From NCBI GenBank assembly GCA_015494035.1, contig WGBZ01000314.1, forward strand, positions 1 to 10,963: DNA of 10,963 nt, written 5' to 3'. Below, piece by piece: positions 1 to 9,448 of this stretch. The notes under the pieces are model-generated. The model saw only the letters and a program-made list of their open reading frames with translations, was not told the DNA's origin and ran no database searches. The first letter of the stretch is position 1. Each line of letters begins with the position of its first letter. A program made the translations under genes and the position numbers. The DNA comes from Lysobacterales bacterium (GTDB lineage Bacteria; Pseudomonadota; Gammaproteobacteria; Xanthomonadales; Marinicellaceae).

Positions 1-1084
1 GGGCAATGTACATCATGGGCCGGGCGACGATTTGCCCGTCGATGACCACTGGCCGTTCCTTGATGGCGTGCATGCCCAAAATGGCGCTTTGCGGCGCGTT
101 GAGTATCGGGGTGGACAGCAGTGAGCCAAAAGTGCCGCCGTTGGTGATGGTAAAAGTGCCGCCTTGCAGGTCTTCCATGGCCAGCTTGCCTTCGCGCGCC
201 TTGATGGCGTATTCGCGGATGGCGTGTTCAATATCGGCCAGGCTCATGTTGGCGGTGTCACGCAGCACGGGCACCACCAGGCCACGGTCGGTGGCCACGG
301 CAATGGAGATATTCTGGGTATTGTGATAGACGATTTCGTCGCCTTCCACGGACGCATTGACCACCGGGTGTTTGCGCAAGGCTTCCGTGGCGGCCTTGAC
401 AAAGAAGCTCATCAGGCCCAGTTTTACGCCGTGTTTTTCCTGGAATTGTTCCTTGTACTTCTTGCGGATGTCCATGACCGCTTTCAGGTCCACCTCGTTG
501 AATGAGGTGAGCATGGCGGCGGTGTGCTGGGCTTCCACCATGCGATCGGCAATTTTCTTGCGCAGGCGGCTCATTTTGACCCGTTCTTCGGCGGGCAGGG
601 CCGGGGCGTTGCCCATGGCGCGCAAAACATCGGGCTTGGTGATGCGCCCGGCGCGGCCGGAGGCGGCTACCTGGCTGGCATCCACTGCGTTTTCCTGCAT
701 CAGTTTGCGGGCCGACGGACTGGCTTTATCGGTGTTGACCGGTGCTGTGGCGGCTGCCGGTTTTTCTTCGTTGGCCGGGGCGGGCGCATCGGTTTTGGCC
801 GGTTCCTCGCTGGCCGGTGTTTCGGCGTCGCCTGCCGCTGGCACTTCGCCTTCTTCCACGATGCCCAGTACTTCTTCGGCCAGTACCGTTTCGCCTTCGG
901 GCTTGAGTATGGATTTCAGCACGCCGTCAGCCGGAGCGGGCACTTCCAGCACCACTTTGTCGGTTTCCAGGTCCACCAGGTTTTCGTCCCGATGGACAAA
1001 GTCACCGGGTTTCTTGTGCCAGGTGGCGACGGTGGCGTCGGAAACGGATTCCGGCAGGACGGGGACTTTGACTTCTATGCTCAT
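1..1084 (-). CDS. sucB: Dihydrolipoyllysine-residue succinyltransferase, E2 of 2-oxoglutarate dehydrogenase (3' end cut by window)
   Basis: This is the E2 core of the 2-oxoglutarate dehydrogenase complex. It transfers the succinyl group from lipoamide to CoA in the TCA cycle. The first 361 codons are present, starting from ATG at 1084. An N-terminal lipoyl domain occupies about residues 1-76, with the lipoylated lysine at K43 in DLETDKVVLEVPAPADG. An Ala/Pro/Glu-rich linker runs from about 77 to 120. The peripheral subunit-binding domain is at about 122-160 (SPSARKLMQENAV, GRAGRITKPDV). The acyltransferase domain starts near 170 (RLRRKIADRM, FTITNGGTFGS). The reading frame runs off the left edge just after MMYIA, immediately before the expected catalytic HxxxDG motif, so about 40 residues are missing. 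GGAG lies 8 nt before the start, inside the end of sucA. The 5-bp gap to sucA implies co-transcription. The choice of succinyl rather than acetyl substrate rests on the neighbouring sucA. Confidence 0.96.
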   Translation of the reverse strand, partial: MSIEVKVPVLPESVSDATVATWHKKPGDFVHRDENLVDLETDKVVLEVPAPADGVLKSILKPEGETVLAEEVLGIVEEGEVPAAGDAETPASEEPAKTDAPAPANEEKPAAATAPVNTDKASPSARKLMQENAVDASQVAASGRAGRITKPDVLRAMGNAPALPAEERVKMSRLRKKIADRMVEAQHTAAMLTSFNEVDLKAVMDIRKKYKEQFQEKHGVKLGLMSFFVKAATEALRKHPVVNASVEGDEIVYHNTQNISIAVATDRGLVVPVLRDTANMSLADIEHAIREYAIKAREGKLAMEDLQGGTFTITNGGTFGSLLSTPILNAPQSAILGMHAIKERPVVIDGQIVARPMMYIA

Positions 1085-1089
1085 GGGAT

Positions 1090-3918
1090 TTACTCCGAAT
1101 CGATACTGGTGCCTTGTTCGCCTTCGAGGGCGTCGTGGACCAGTTGTTTTTGTTGTTGAACGTGAACTTTGAATGAACCCACCGCCGGCGAAGGAGAGCC
1201 AGGACGGCCGGCGTAATAAAGAGGAACGCGGTCGTTTATGCAGTGTTGCAGGTGATGACGAATCTGGAACCACGCGCCCTGGTTCATGGGTTCTTCTTGA
1301 CACCAGACAACATCCTTGAGGTTGCTGTATTGCGCCAGCATGTCCTTCAGCACCGGGCGGGGGAACGGGTAGAGCTGTTCGATACGGATGACGGCGATGT
1401 CATCGCGTGGTTTCTCTTCCAGGGCATCCAGCAGGTCGTAATAGACCTTGCCGGAACACAGCACGATACGTTTGACGTTTTCCGGCTGCGTGCGGCGGTC
1501 GGGGATGATTTCCTGAAACCGGCCGTTGCTCAGCAGCGACTGGTCGGAAGTGGCTTTCTTGTGCCGCAGCAGGCTTTTGGGGGTCAATACCACCAGCGGC
1601 TTGCGCACGTTGCGCAGCATTTGCCGACGCAGCAGGTGAAACATCTGGGCCGGCGTGGTGGGCACGCATACCTGCATGTTACGTACCGCGCACAGTTGCA
1701 AATAGCGTTCCAGCCGCGCCGAGGAGTGTTCCGGGCCCTGGCCTTCGTAACCGTGGGGCAGAAACAGGGTCAGGCCCGACATGCGGCCCCATTTGGCTTC
1801 TCCAGAGCTGATGAACTGGTCAACCACCACCTGGGCGCCGTTGGCAAAGTCGCCAAACTGGGCCTCCCAGATGACCAATGCGTTGGGTTCAGAGGTGGCG
1901 TAGCCATATTCGTAGGCCATGACCGCCTCTTCAGACAGCACCGAGTCGATGACGGTGATCGGGTTGTTGGGGCCTTCGAGTTTTTTCAGCGGCATGTAGG
2001 TTTCATCGGTTTCCACGTCGTGCAAAACGGCGTGACGGTGGAAAAAGGTGCCGCGTTGGGAATCCTGGCCGTCCAGGCGTACCTGGTAGCCGTCTGTTAA
2101 CAGGCTGGCATAAGCCATGGTTTCAGCAAAACCCCAGTCCATGGGCAGTTCTCCGGCGGCCATTTTGACCCGGTCATCCATGATCTTGCGCACCCGCGGG
2201 TGTAGTTTGAAACCTTCCGGCAGGGTGGTAATGGCCGTGCCCAGTTCTTTAACGCGCTCAGGAGCAATGGCGGTTTTGACCTGCTGATCCAGATCGCCGC
2301 TGCGGTAAGGGGACCAATCAACTACAAAGGAGTCGTCAAATTTTTCCGTGATGACTTCCACCACCGGCTCGCCCTTGTCGAGCTTGTCGCGGTAGTCGGC
2401 CACCAGTTTTTTGTCCTCTCCCGGTTTGATTACGCCTTCGGTTTCCAGCTCTGCGGCATAAATGGCACGAGCGGTGGGGTGTTGCTTGATGAGTTTGTAC
2501 ATGCGTGGCTGGGTGGCCGCCGGTTCGTCGGCTTCGTTGTGACCGTGGCGCCGGTAACCCACCAGGTCGATGACCACGTCCTTGCCGAATTCATTGCGGA
2601 AGTCAGCCGCCACGTTGGTGGCAAAAACCACGGCTTCGGGGTCGTCCGCGTTGACATGGAAAATGGGTGCCTGCACGGTTTTGGTCACTTCGGTGCAGTA
2701 GACCGGCGCGTGTTCGTCCAGCGGGTGCGGTGTGGTGAAACCGATCTGGTTATTGGTGACAATATGTATGGTACCGCCGATGGTGAAATCGTCTTCCTGC
2801 GACATGTTGAGCAGTTCCATCACCACGCCCTGACCTTCGATGGCGGAATCGCCGTGAATCAGCAAAGGCACCACCTGACGGCGATTTTCGTCGTGGCGCC
2901 GGGTTTGCCGCGCGCGGGTGGAGCCGGCCACCACTGGATCAACCGCTTCCAGGTGCGAGGGATTAAAGGCCAGCGCCAGGTGGATGTTGCCATGTGCCGT
3001 GGGCATATCAGAGGAAAAGCCCATGTGGTATTTGACGTCGCCGGAATAGAAGTCGTCCAGGTTGTCGTGTTTGCCTTCGAATTCTTCAAACAATTCCTGC
3101 GGTGATTTGCCCAGGATGTTGACCAGCACATTCAGGCGGCCGCGGTGGGCCATGCCGATGACCAGTTCCTTGCCGCCTTTTTCGGCCAGGTGTCGGGCCA
3201 GTTCACGAATTTGCGGCACCAGCGCATCCAGCCCTTCCAGCGAAAAGCGTTTTTGCCCCACGTATTTGGTGTGCAGGTATTTTTCCAGCCCTTCGGCCTT
3301 GGTGAGTTCTTCCAGCAGGCGCCGCTTCTGTTCGTCAGTGATGGGCAGTTTGCCGGCCGGGCCTTCCAGGCGTTGCTGCAGCCATTCCCGCTGACGGGTG
3401 TCGGTCAGGTGCATGTATTCCACGCCAATGTGGTTGCAATAGACCTTTTCCAGCAGGGCGATGATGTCCTTCAGCTTCATCTGATCCGGCGCGACCATGG
3501 AACCGGTGTTGAACACCGTGTTCATGTCGGCGTCGGTGAGTTTGTGAAAGGCCGGGTCAAGGTCGGGCACCGGCGGGCGGTGGCTGTAGCCGATGGGGTC
3601 CAGTTGCGCCTTTTGGTGACCACGCACGCGGTAGGCGTTGACCAGTCGTAGCACCGCGGCCTGTTTTTCCTGTTGCTCTGGCGTTTGCTGGCACGGCGGG
3701 CTGGGTGGAAACAGGGCGGCGGTTTCGAATTGTTCAATCAGTGGCCGATGGCGAATGTCGGTGCCGGTGTGATCCGTGACTTCGTCAAACAGTTTGCGCA
3801 GTTCAGGTGGAACCTGCTCGGGGTTTTCCAGGTAGTCGTCATACCAGGATTCCAGCCAGCTGGAGTTGGCGCCGAAAAATGGAGCGGTTTCTTGCTGTTT
3901 CTTGATCCAGGAGGTCAC
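1090..3918 (-). CDS. sucA: 2-oxoglutarate dehydrogenase E1 component (thiamine-diphosphate dependent)
   Basis: SucA decarboxylates 2-oxoglutarate with thiamine diphosphate and passes the succinyl group to E2 lipoamide. The 942-residue product is full length for the family (E. coli has 933). Visible features are the N-terminal E2-contact segment (WLESWYDDYLENPEQVPPE, residues 21-39), MAHRGRLN with H258, KYHMGFSSD with H298, the ThDP/Mg motif beginning GDSAIEGQG at 356 and ending NNQIGFTT, GYRRHGHNEADEP, and the transketolase-like C-terminal half (GYATSEPNALVIWEAQFGDF, HGYEGQGPEHSSAR). The start is GTG at 3918, with AAAGGG about 7 nt upstream. The protein begins MTSWIKKQQE, as expected for the family, so this start is credible. 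The gene is followed after 5 bp by sucB. In many Gammaproteobacteria sucA follows sdhCDAB. Here the upstream neighbours are two MITE-like elements and roxA, so sucAB probably has its own promoter. Confidence 0.98.
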   Translation of the reverse strand: MTSWIKKQQETAPFFGANSSWLESWYDDYLENPEQVPPELRKLFDEVTDHTGTDIRHRPLIEQFETAALFPPSPPCQQTPEQQEKQAAVLRLVNAYRVRGHQKAQLDPIGYSHRPPVPDLDPAFHKLTDADMNTVFNTGSMVAPDQMKLKDIIALLEKVYCNHIGVEYMHLTDTRQREWLQQRLEGPAGKLPITDEQKRRLLEELTKAEGLEKYLHTKYVGQKRFSLEGLDALVPQIRELARHLAEKGGKELVIGMAHRGRLNVLVNILGKSPQELFEEFEGKHDNLDDFYSGDVKYHMGFSSDMPTAHGNIHLALAFNPSHLEAVDPVVAGSTRARQTRRHDENRRQVVPLLIHGDSAIEGQGVVMELLNMSQEDDFTIGGTIHIVTNNQIGFTTPHPLDEHAPVYCTEVTKTVQAPIFHVNADDPEAVVFATNVAADFRNEFGKDVVIDLVGYRRHGHNEADEPAATQPRMYKLIKQHPTARAIYAAELETEGVIKPGEDKKLVADYRDKLDKGEPVVEVITEKFDDSFVVDWSPYRSGDLDQQVKTAIAPERVKELGTAITTLPEGFKLHPRVRKIMDDRVKMAAGELPMDWGFAETMAYASLLTDGYQVRLDGQDSQRGTFFHRHAVLHDVETDETYMPLKKLEGPNNPITVIDSVLSEEAVMAYEYGYATSEPNALVIWEAQFGDFANGAQVVVDQFISSGEAKWGRMSGLTLFLPHGYEGQGPEHSSARLERYLQLCAVRNMQVCVPTTPAQMFHLLRRQMLRNVRKPLVVLTPKSLLRHKKATSDQSLLSNGRFQEIIPDRRTQPENVKRIVLCSGKVYYDLLDALEEKPRDDIAVIRIEQLYPFPRPVLKDMLAQYSNLKDVVWCQEEPMNQGAWFQIRHHLQHCINDRVPLYYAGRPGSPSPAVGSFKVHVQQQKQLVHDALEGEQGTSIDSE

Positions 3919-4017
3919 GGTTTTTCCCTTTGGGTTGTGAATGGATGCCTAATGATATTGTCTCTGGCTGGCTGGGCATGGATGCCGTCAGCGGCCGGTT
4001 CCCCTGTGGTTTGCTTA

Positions 4018-4179
4018 GGGAACCTCTGATTGAATCGTGACACGGCATCTTGCGGCGTAAAATCGTCCATTTCTGCGTTGCAAACCTTCACAATAGCCTT
4101 GCTATTGCGTGCGGTTTGCGCCTTGAACTGAACAATTTTTCACAACAATCTGTTCGCGCCAGATTCAATCAGAGGCTCC
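4018..4179. mobile_element. MITE-like palindromic element, copy 1
   Basis: About 162 bp bounded by near-perfect terminal inverted repeats. The left end is GGGAACCTCTGATTGAATC (4018-4036); the right end is GATTCAATCAGAGGCTCC (4162-4179), with one mismatch over 18 bp. The sequence TTA flanks both sides (4015-4017 and 4180-4182), consistent with a 3-bp target duplication. The centre folds into a long hairpin: GCAAACC (4080-4086) pairs with GGTTTGC (4113-4119), and CAATAGC (4091-4097) pairs with GCTATTG (4101-4107). No transposase is encoded. The short length, terminal repeats and TNA-like duplication suggest a non-autonomous element mobilised by an IS5-like transposase elsewhere; the family assignment is inference. 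It may also act as a transcript hairpin or attenuator between roxA and sucA. Confidence 0.65.
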
Positions 4180-4182
4180 TTA

Positions 4183-4342
4183 GGGAAGCTCTGATCGAAT
4201 CATGAACTCGCTTCTCACACCTGAAATGTCCGATAACTGCGTTGAAGTCCTTGCCAATAGCCTGCTATTGGCTGCGAACTCCGCCTTGTTCTCTAATATT
4301 TCCGGCATAACCTGCTTCGTCCAGATTCAATCAGAGCTTCCC
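4183..4342. mobile_element. MITE-like palindromic element, copy 2
   Basis: About 160 bp bounded by GGGAAGCTCTGATCGAATC (4183-4201) and GATTCAATCAGAGCTTCCC (4324-4342), 18 of 19 bases complementary. It begins directly after the TTA that ends copy 1. It shares the same layout as copy 1: terminal repeats, a CTGCGTTG motif, a central hairpin (GCCAATAGC at 4253-4261 against GCTATTGGC at 4264-4272) and then CCGCCTTG. The interior is clearly diverged from copy 1, so this is not a recent tandem duplication. The right flank reads GAG rather than TTA, so its own target duplication is not visible. No credible coding capacity. Confidence 0.65.
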
Positions 4343-4386
4343 GAGGCTGTGATCGCCCGGCAAACGGTTGTTTTAATGTCCCGCGT

Positions 4387-4392
4387 ATTATA
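4387..4392 (-). promoter_or_regulatory. Candidate -10 box (TATAAT) upstream of sucAB
   Basis: On the minus strand the 38 bp after the roxA stop contain a perfect TATAAT (GATATAATACGCG). No good -35 hexamer is visible at 16-18 bp. If used, transcription would run through both MITE-like elements and give a leader of roughly 460 nt before sucA. This is inference from a single hexamer; a promoter closer to sucA (about 3925-4010) is equally possible. Confidence 0.3.
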
Positions 4393-4426
4393 TCGGAATC
4401 GTTGCGGCTGTCTGGTTTAATTTGCT

Positions 4427-7057
<2,631 letters not shown>

Positions 7058-7116
7058 CTGCAATCAGCCACGAACTAGGCGTCCTGATTATTGAGGTTGA
7101 GAATTACAAAAGTCCT

Positions 7117-7144
7117 TTGCAGAAGTTACTAAGAACACTACAAT
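7117..7144 (+). promoter_or_regulatory. Candidate sigma70 promoter for the R-M genes
   Basis: TTGCAG (7117-7122) and TACAAT (7139-7144) are separated by 16 bp on the plus strand. Use of this promoter would give a leader of about 195 nt before the methylase gene. Other AT-rich hexamers in the region (for example TATATT at 7165-7170) lack a matching -35, so this is only the best-looking candidate. Confidence 0.3.
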
Positions 7145-7260
7145 CGACCGGGGCTAGTTTAGGTTATATTATCAGCTTAAAGTCTACGATTATTTATGTT
7201 TGGTACAGAAGCTTTTGTATGTCTTTTGGCAATGTTATGTAAATTTGCAGTTAATCCATA

Positions 7261-7279
7261 ATGGTAAACCCGCTACCAT
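7261..7279. repeat. Small inverted repeat in the R-M leader
   Basis: ATGGTA (7261-7266) and TACCAT (7274-7279) flank a 7-nt spacer, about 70 bp before the methylase start. It could be a short transcript hairpin or a dimeric operator. No regulator gene is present in the window, so its function is unknown. Confidence 0.35.
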
Positions 7280-7346
7280 CCTGAAGCAGATTCAATACGT
7301 TACCGTGTGTTATCAATAAAACTTGGAAAAATATTAAAGGTGAAGT

Positions 7347-9389
7347 ATGTATAAAAGAGGAACAATGAGCTATAAGCTGGAAGAGCATCTTAACGACTGG
7401 ATTAAGTCACAGTTCGCTCAGCTCGGTCTTGAAAACCAGAAAGATTATTATACCGAATCTGCGATACCGGACTACCTCAAGGATGCCCTCAAAGGCCGCG
7501 CCAAAACCCATAAGAAAACCAGCTTCGGCAAACCTGACTTCAGCATTACCAAATATGATGTGCCCGTTATCATTGAGAGTAAGCTCGGGATGAAAAACTT
7601 GATTAAAGAAACAAAAGGGGGCGTTTCCTTTAAAGAGAAAGATGTCAGCAAGTACGCTATAAATGGCGCGCTTCACTATGCCACTGGCGTGATTGCTTCA
7701 GGCAAATATAAAGAAGCCATCGCTATAGGCATTGCAGGCGACTCAGATGATGCCATTGAGCTGAAGGTCTATTATGTTTTCGGTTCAGGGGAAAAATCCT
7801 TCAAACTTCTTGAAAATGTCCACACGCTCAACTTTCTGGAAAATGAGCAGGCATTCAGGAAGTTCTATACGGAAGCAACGCTGACGGATGAAGAAAAACA
7901 CCAAATTCTGATTGACTCTCGCATCACCCTACAAAACTACGCCAAAAAGCTCAACAAACTCATGCACAACCATAACATTACCGCCCCCCAGCGGGTATTG
8001 TATGTTTCAGGTATGCTACTGGCCATGCAAGAGATCCAAGATGAACAAGGGCAAAAAATTCAAGGCGGACTCACCCCTGAAGATCTCCAAGGCATTCAAA
8101 CCGACACTAAAAGAGACGGCGTACAAATCGTCAACCAAATTCAAGAATTTCTCACTGCACGCCAAATCCCCGCCGACAAAAAAACGTTGATGCTCGCCAG
8201 CTTTTCCGAAATCTCCAAAGACACCCAGCGGGATGAAGTCACTGAACTCGACAAAGAAGTCTCAAAGCTGATAGAAGGACACGCCAGCGTCAATAAACAA
8301 ATCTTCAGTTTTATCTACCACAACATCTTCCTCTCCATTGATGCCATGGCAGGGCATCTAGATATTATGGGAGAGATGTATTCCGAGTTTTTAAAATACG
8401 CCCTCGGCGATGGTAAAGAAATCGGCATTGTTCTTACCCCGCCCTACATTACCAAAATGATGGCAAGCCTGCTCAATATCGACCAAGAAAGCAGAGTCAT
8501 GGACTTAGCCACAGGGTCGGCAGGCTTTCTGATCTCCGCCATGGAACTGATGATTCAAGATGCCGAATCAAGATATGGCAAACACACCAGCCAAGCTGAA
8601 GAAAAAATCAACCATATCAAACAGCACCAACTGCTTGGTGTAGAACTCAATGCCGAAATGTTCACCCTTGCCGCCACCAATATGATTCTTAGAGGTGATG
8701 GCAGCGCCAATATTCACAAAGGCAACACCTTCAAAACGCCTGAAAATCTCTATGCTGATTTTCAAGCCGACCGCCTCCTACTCAACCCGCCCTTTAGCTT
8801 CAAAGAAAACGGCATGCCTTTTATCGCTTTTGGATTAGACAAAATGCAAAAAGGCGGACTGGGTGCCATTATTATTCAAGACTCCGCAGGTTCGGGTAAA
8901 GCCATAGACACCAATAAAGCCATTCTAAAAAAGCATACCCTATTGGCCAGCATCAAAATGCCCACCGACCTCTTTATGCCCATGGCAGGCGTACAAACCA
9001 GCATCTATATTTTTCAAGCCCACACCCCCCATGACTTTGAAAAACCCGTTAAATTTATCGACTTTCGCAATGACGGCTACAAACGCACTAAACGAGGCAT
9101 TCAAGAGATTGACAACCCCACTGCCCGCTATAAAGACATCATAAAACTCTACAAAGCAGGACACGCCGCACGCCTCAGTGCCGACTGGGAGGTGAGCGAT
9201 ATTTTTGTTGAAGACTTTATCACCAACAGCGGTGCCGACTGGAATTTTGACCAACACAAGATCATCGACACCCAACCTACTATAGAAGACTTTAAAAAAA
9301 CCGTCGCCGACTATCTCGCTTGGGAAGTAAGTAATCTATTAAAACAACAAGGGCAGCAAGGAGAAATCAACATCACGGGAAAGCCCTAA
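7347..9389 (+). CDS. Fused restriction endonuclease-N6-adenine methyltransferase subunit (type IIB/BcgI-like)
   Basis: The 680-residue product combines cleavage and methylation. The N-terminal domain carries a PD-(D/E)XK nuclease core: GKPD with D64, then E77 and K79 in IIESK, at a normal spacing of 12 residues between D and E. A helical linker leads to a HsdM-like N6-adenine methylase: TPPYITKMMASLL (364-376), SAM-binding motif I MDLATGSAGFL (385-395), GVELNAEMF (431-439) and the catalytic NPPF (480-483). There is no translocase/helicase (HsdR) domain. A nuclease-methylase chain of this size next to a two-TRD specificity subunit is the layout of BcgI/CspCI type IIB enzymes; the exact class and target are inferred. 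ATG at 7347 has AAAGG 6 nt upstream. A second ATG at 7365 with AGAGGA is also possible and would remove six residues. GC is clearly lower than in purB, which suggests horizontal transfer. The TAA stop lies within the open specificity frame. Confidence 0.88.
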   Translation: MYKRGTMSYKLEEHLNDWIKSQFAQLGLENQKDYYTESAIPDYLKDALKGRAKTHKKTSFGKPDFSITKYDVPVIIESKLGMKNLIKETKGGVSFKEKDVSKYAINGALHYATGVIASGKYKEAIAIGIAGDSDDAIELKVYYVFGSGEKSFKLLENVHTLNFLENEQAFRKFYTEATLTDEEKHQILIDSRITLQNYAKKLNKLMHNHNITAPQRVLYVSGMLLAMQEIQDEQGQKIQGGLTPEDLQGIQTDTKRDGVQIVNQIQEFLTARQIPADKKTLMLASFSEISKDTQRDEVTELDKEVSKLIEGHASVNKQIFSFIYHNIFLSIDAMAGHLDIMGEMYSEFLKYALGDGKEIGIVLTPPYITKMMASLLNIDQESRVMDLATGSAGFLISAMELMIQDAESRYGKHTSQAEEKINHIKQHQLLGVELNAEMFTLAATNMILRGDGSANIHKGNTFKTPENLYADFQADRLLLNPPFSFKENGMPFIAFGLDKMQKGGLGAIIIQDSAGSGKAIDTNKAILKKHTLLASIKMPTDLFMPMAGVQTSIYIFQAHTPHDFEKPVKFIDFRNDGYKRTKRGIQEIDNPTARYKDIIKLYKAGHAARLSADWEVSDIFVEDFITNSGADWNFDQHKIIDTQPTIEDFKKTVADYLAWEVSNLLKQQGQQGEINITGKP

Positions 9390-9448
9390 CCCCACTGAAT
9401 CAAAAACTACAAACGGTTCAGTGGGGGGAGTTTAGATTTGATGATGAC
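9335..9448 (+). other. Upstream in-frame extension of the specificity gene, without a usual start codon
   Basis: The specificity reading frame is open from just after the TAA at 9332-9334. From 9386 it reads LTPLNQKLQTVQWGEF. This matches the internal segment before the second TRD (LTPEEQATLAQLETIRWGEF, about 9931-9990), so the stretch is truly coding. It contains no ATG, GTG or TTG; only ATT (9338) and CTG (9395) are available. AAGGAG (9358-9363) could be a ribosome-binding site for a start near 9370-9374, where no start codon now exists in this frame. See the finding on a possible single-base disruption. Confidence 0.6.

Larger units (their letters stand above)
7058..7346. other. AT-rich divergent intergenic region at the left edge of the R-M insertion
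   Basis: Roughly 290 bp between the purB promoter and the R-M gene, with no credible gene. GC content drops sharply here compared with the flanking core genes, marking the start of the acquired block. It contains a candidate plus-strand promoter and a small inverted repeat (listed separately), then a ribosome-binding site AAAGG at 7336-7340. I see no C-protein gene, no transposase remnant and no copy of the tRNA-Leu 3' end. Confidence 0.6.

Noticed and set aside
6..1172. Several plus-strand open frames opposite sucB (up to 271 residues)
   Set aside because: They are antisense shadows of a clear sucB frame in GC-rich DNA, with low-complexity Ser/Ala/Gly content and no family resemblance.
1243..3651. 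Long plus-strand frames opposite sucA (up to 285 residues)
   Set aside because: Antisense shadows; the minus-strand frame is a full-length SucA with all motifs.
4202..4420. 72-residue plus-strand frame starting in MITE copy 2
   Set aside because: It lies mostly inside the palindromic element and is explained by the repeat; no ribosome-binding site.
9294..9300. A7 run as a phase-variation tract joining the methylase and specificity frames
   Set aside because: A shift there would meet the in-frame stop at 9332-9334 before reaching the specificity coding region, so it cannot produce the fusion.
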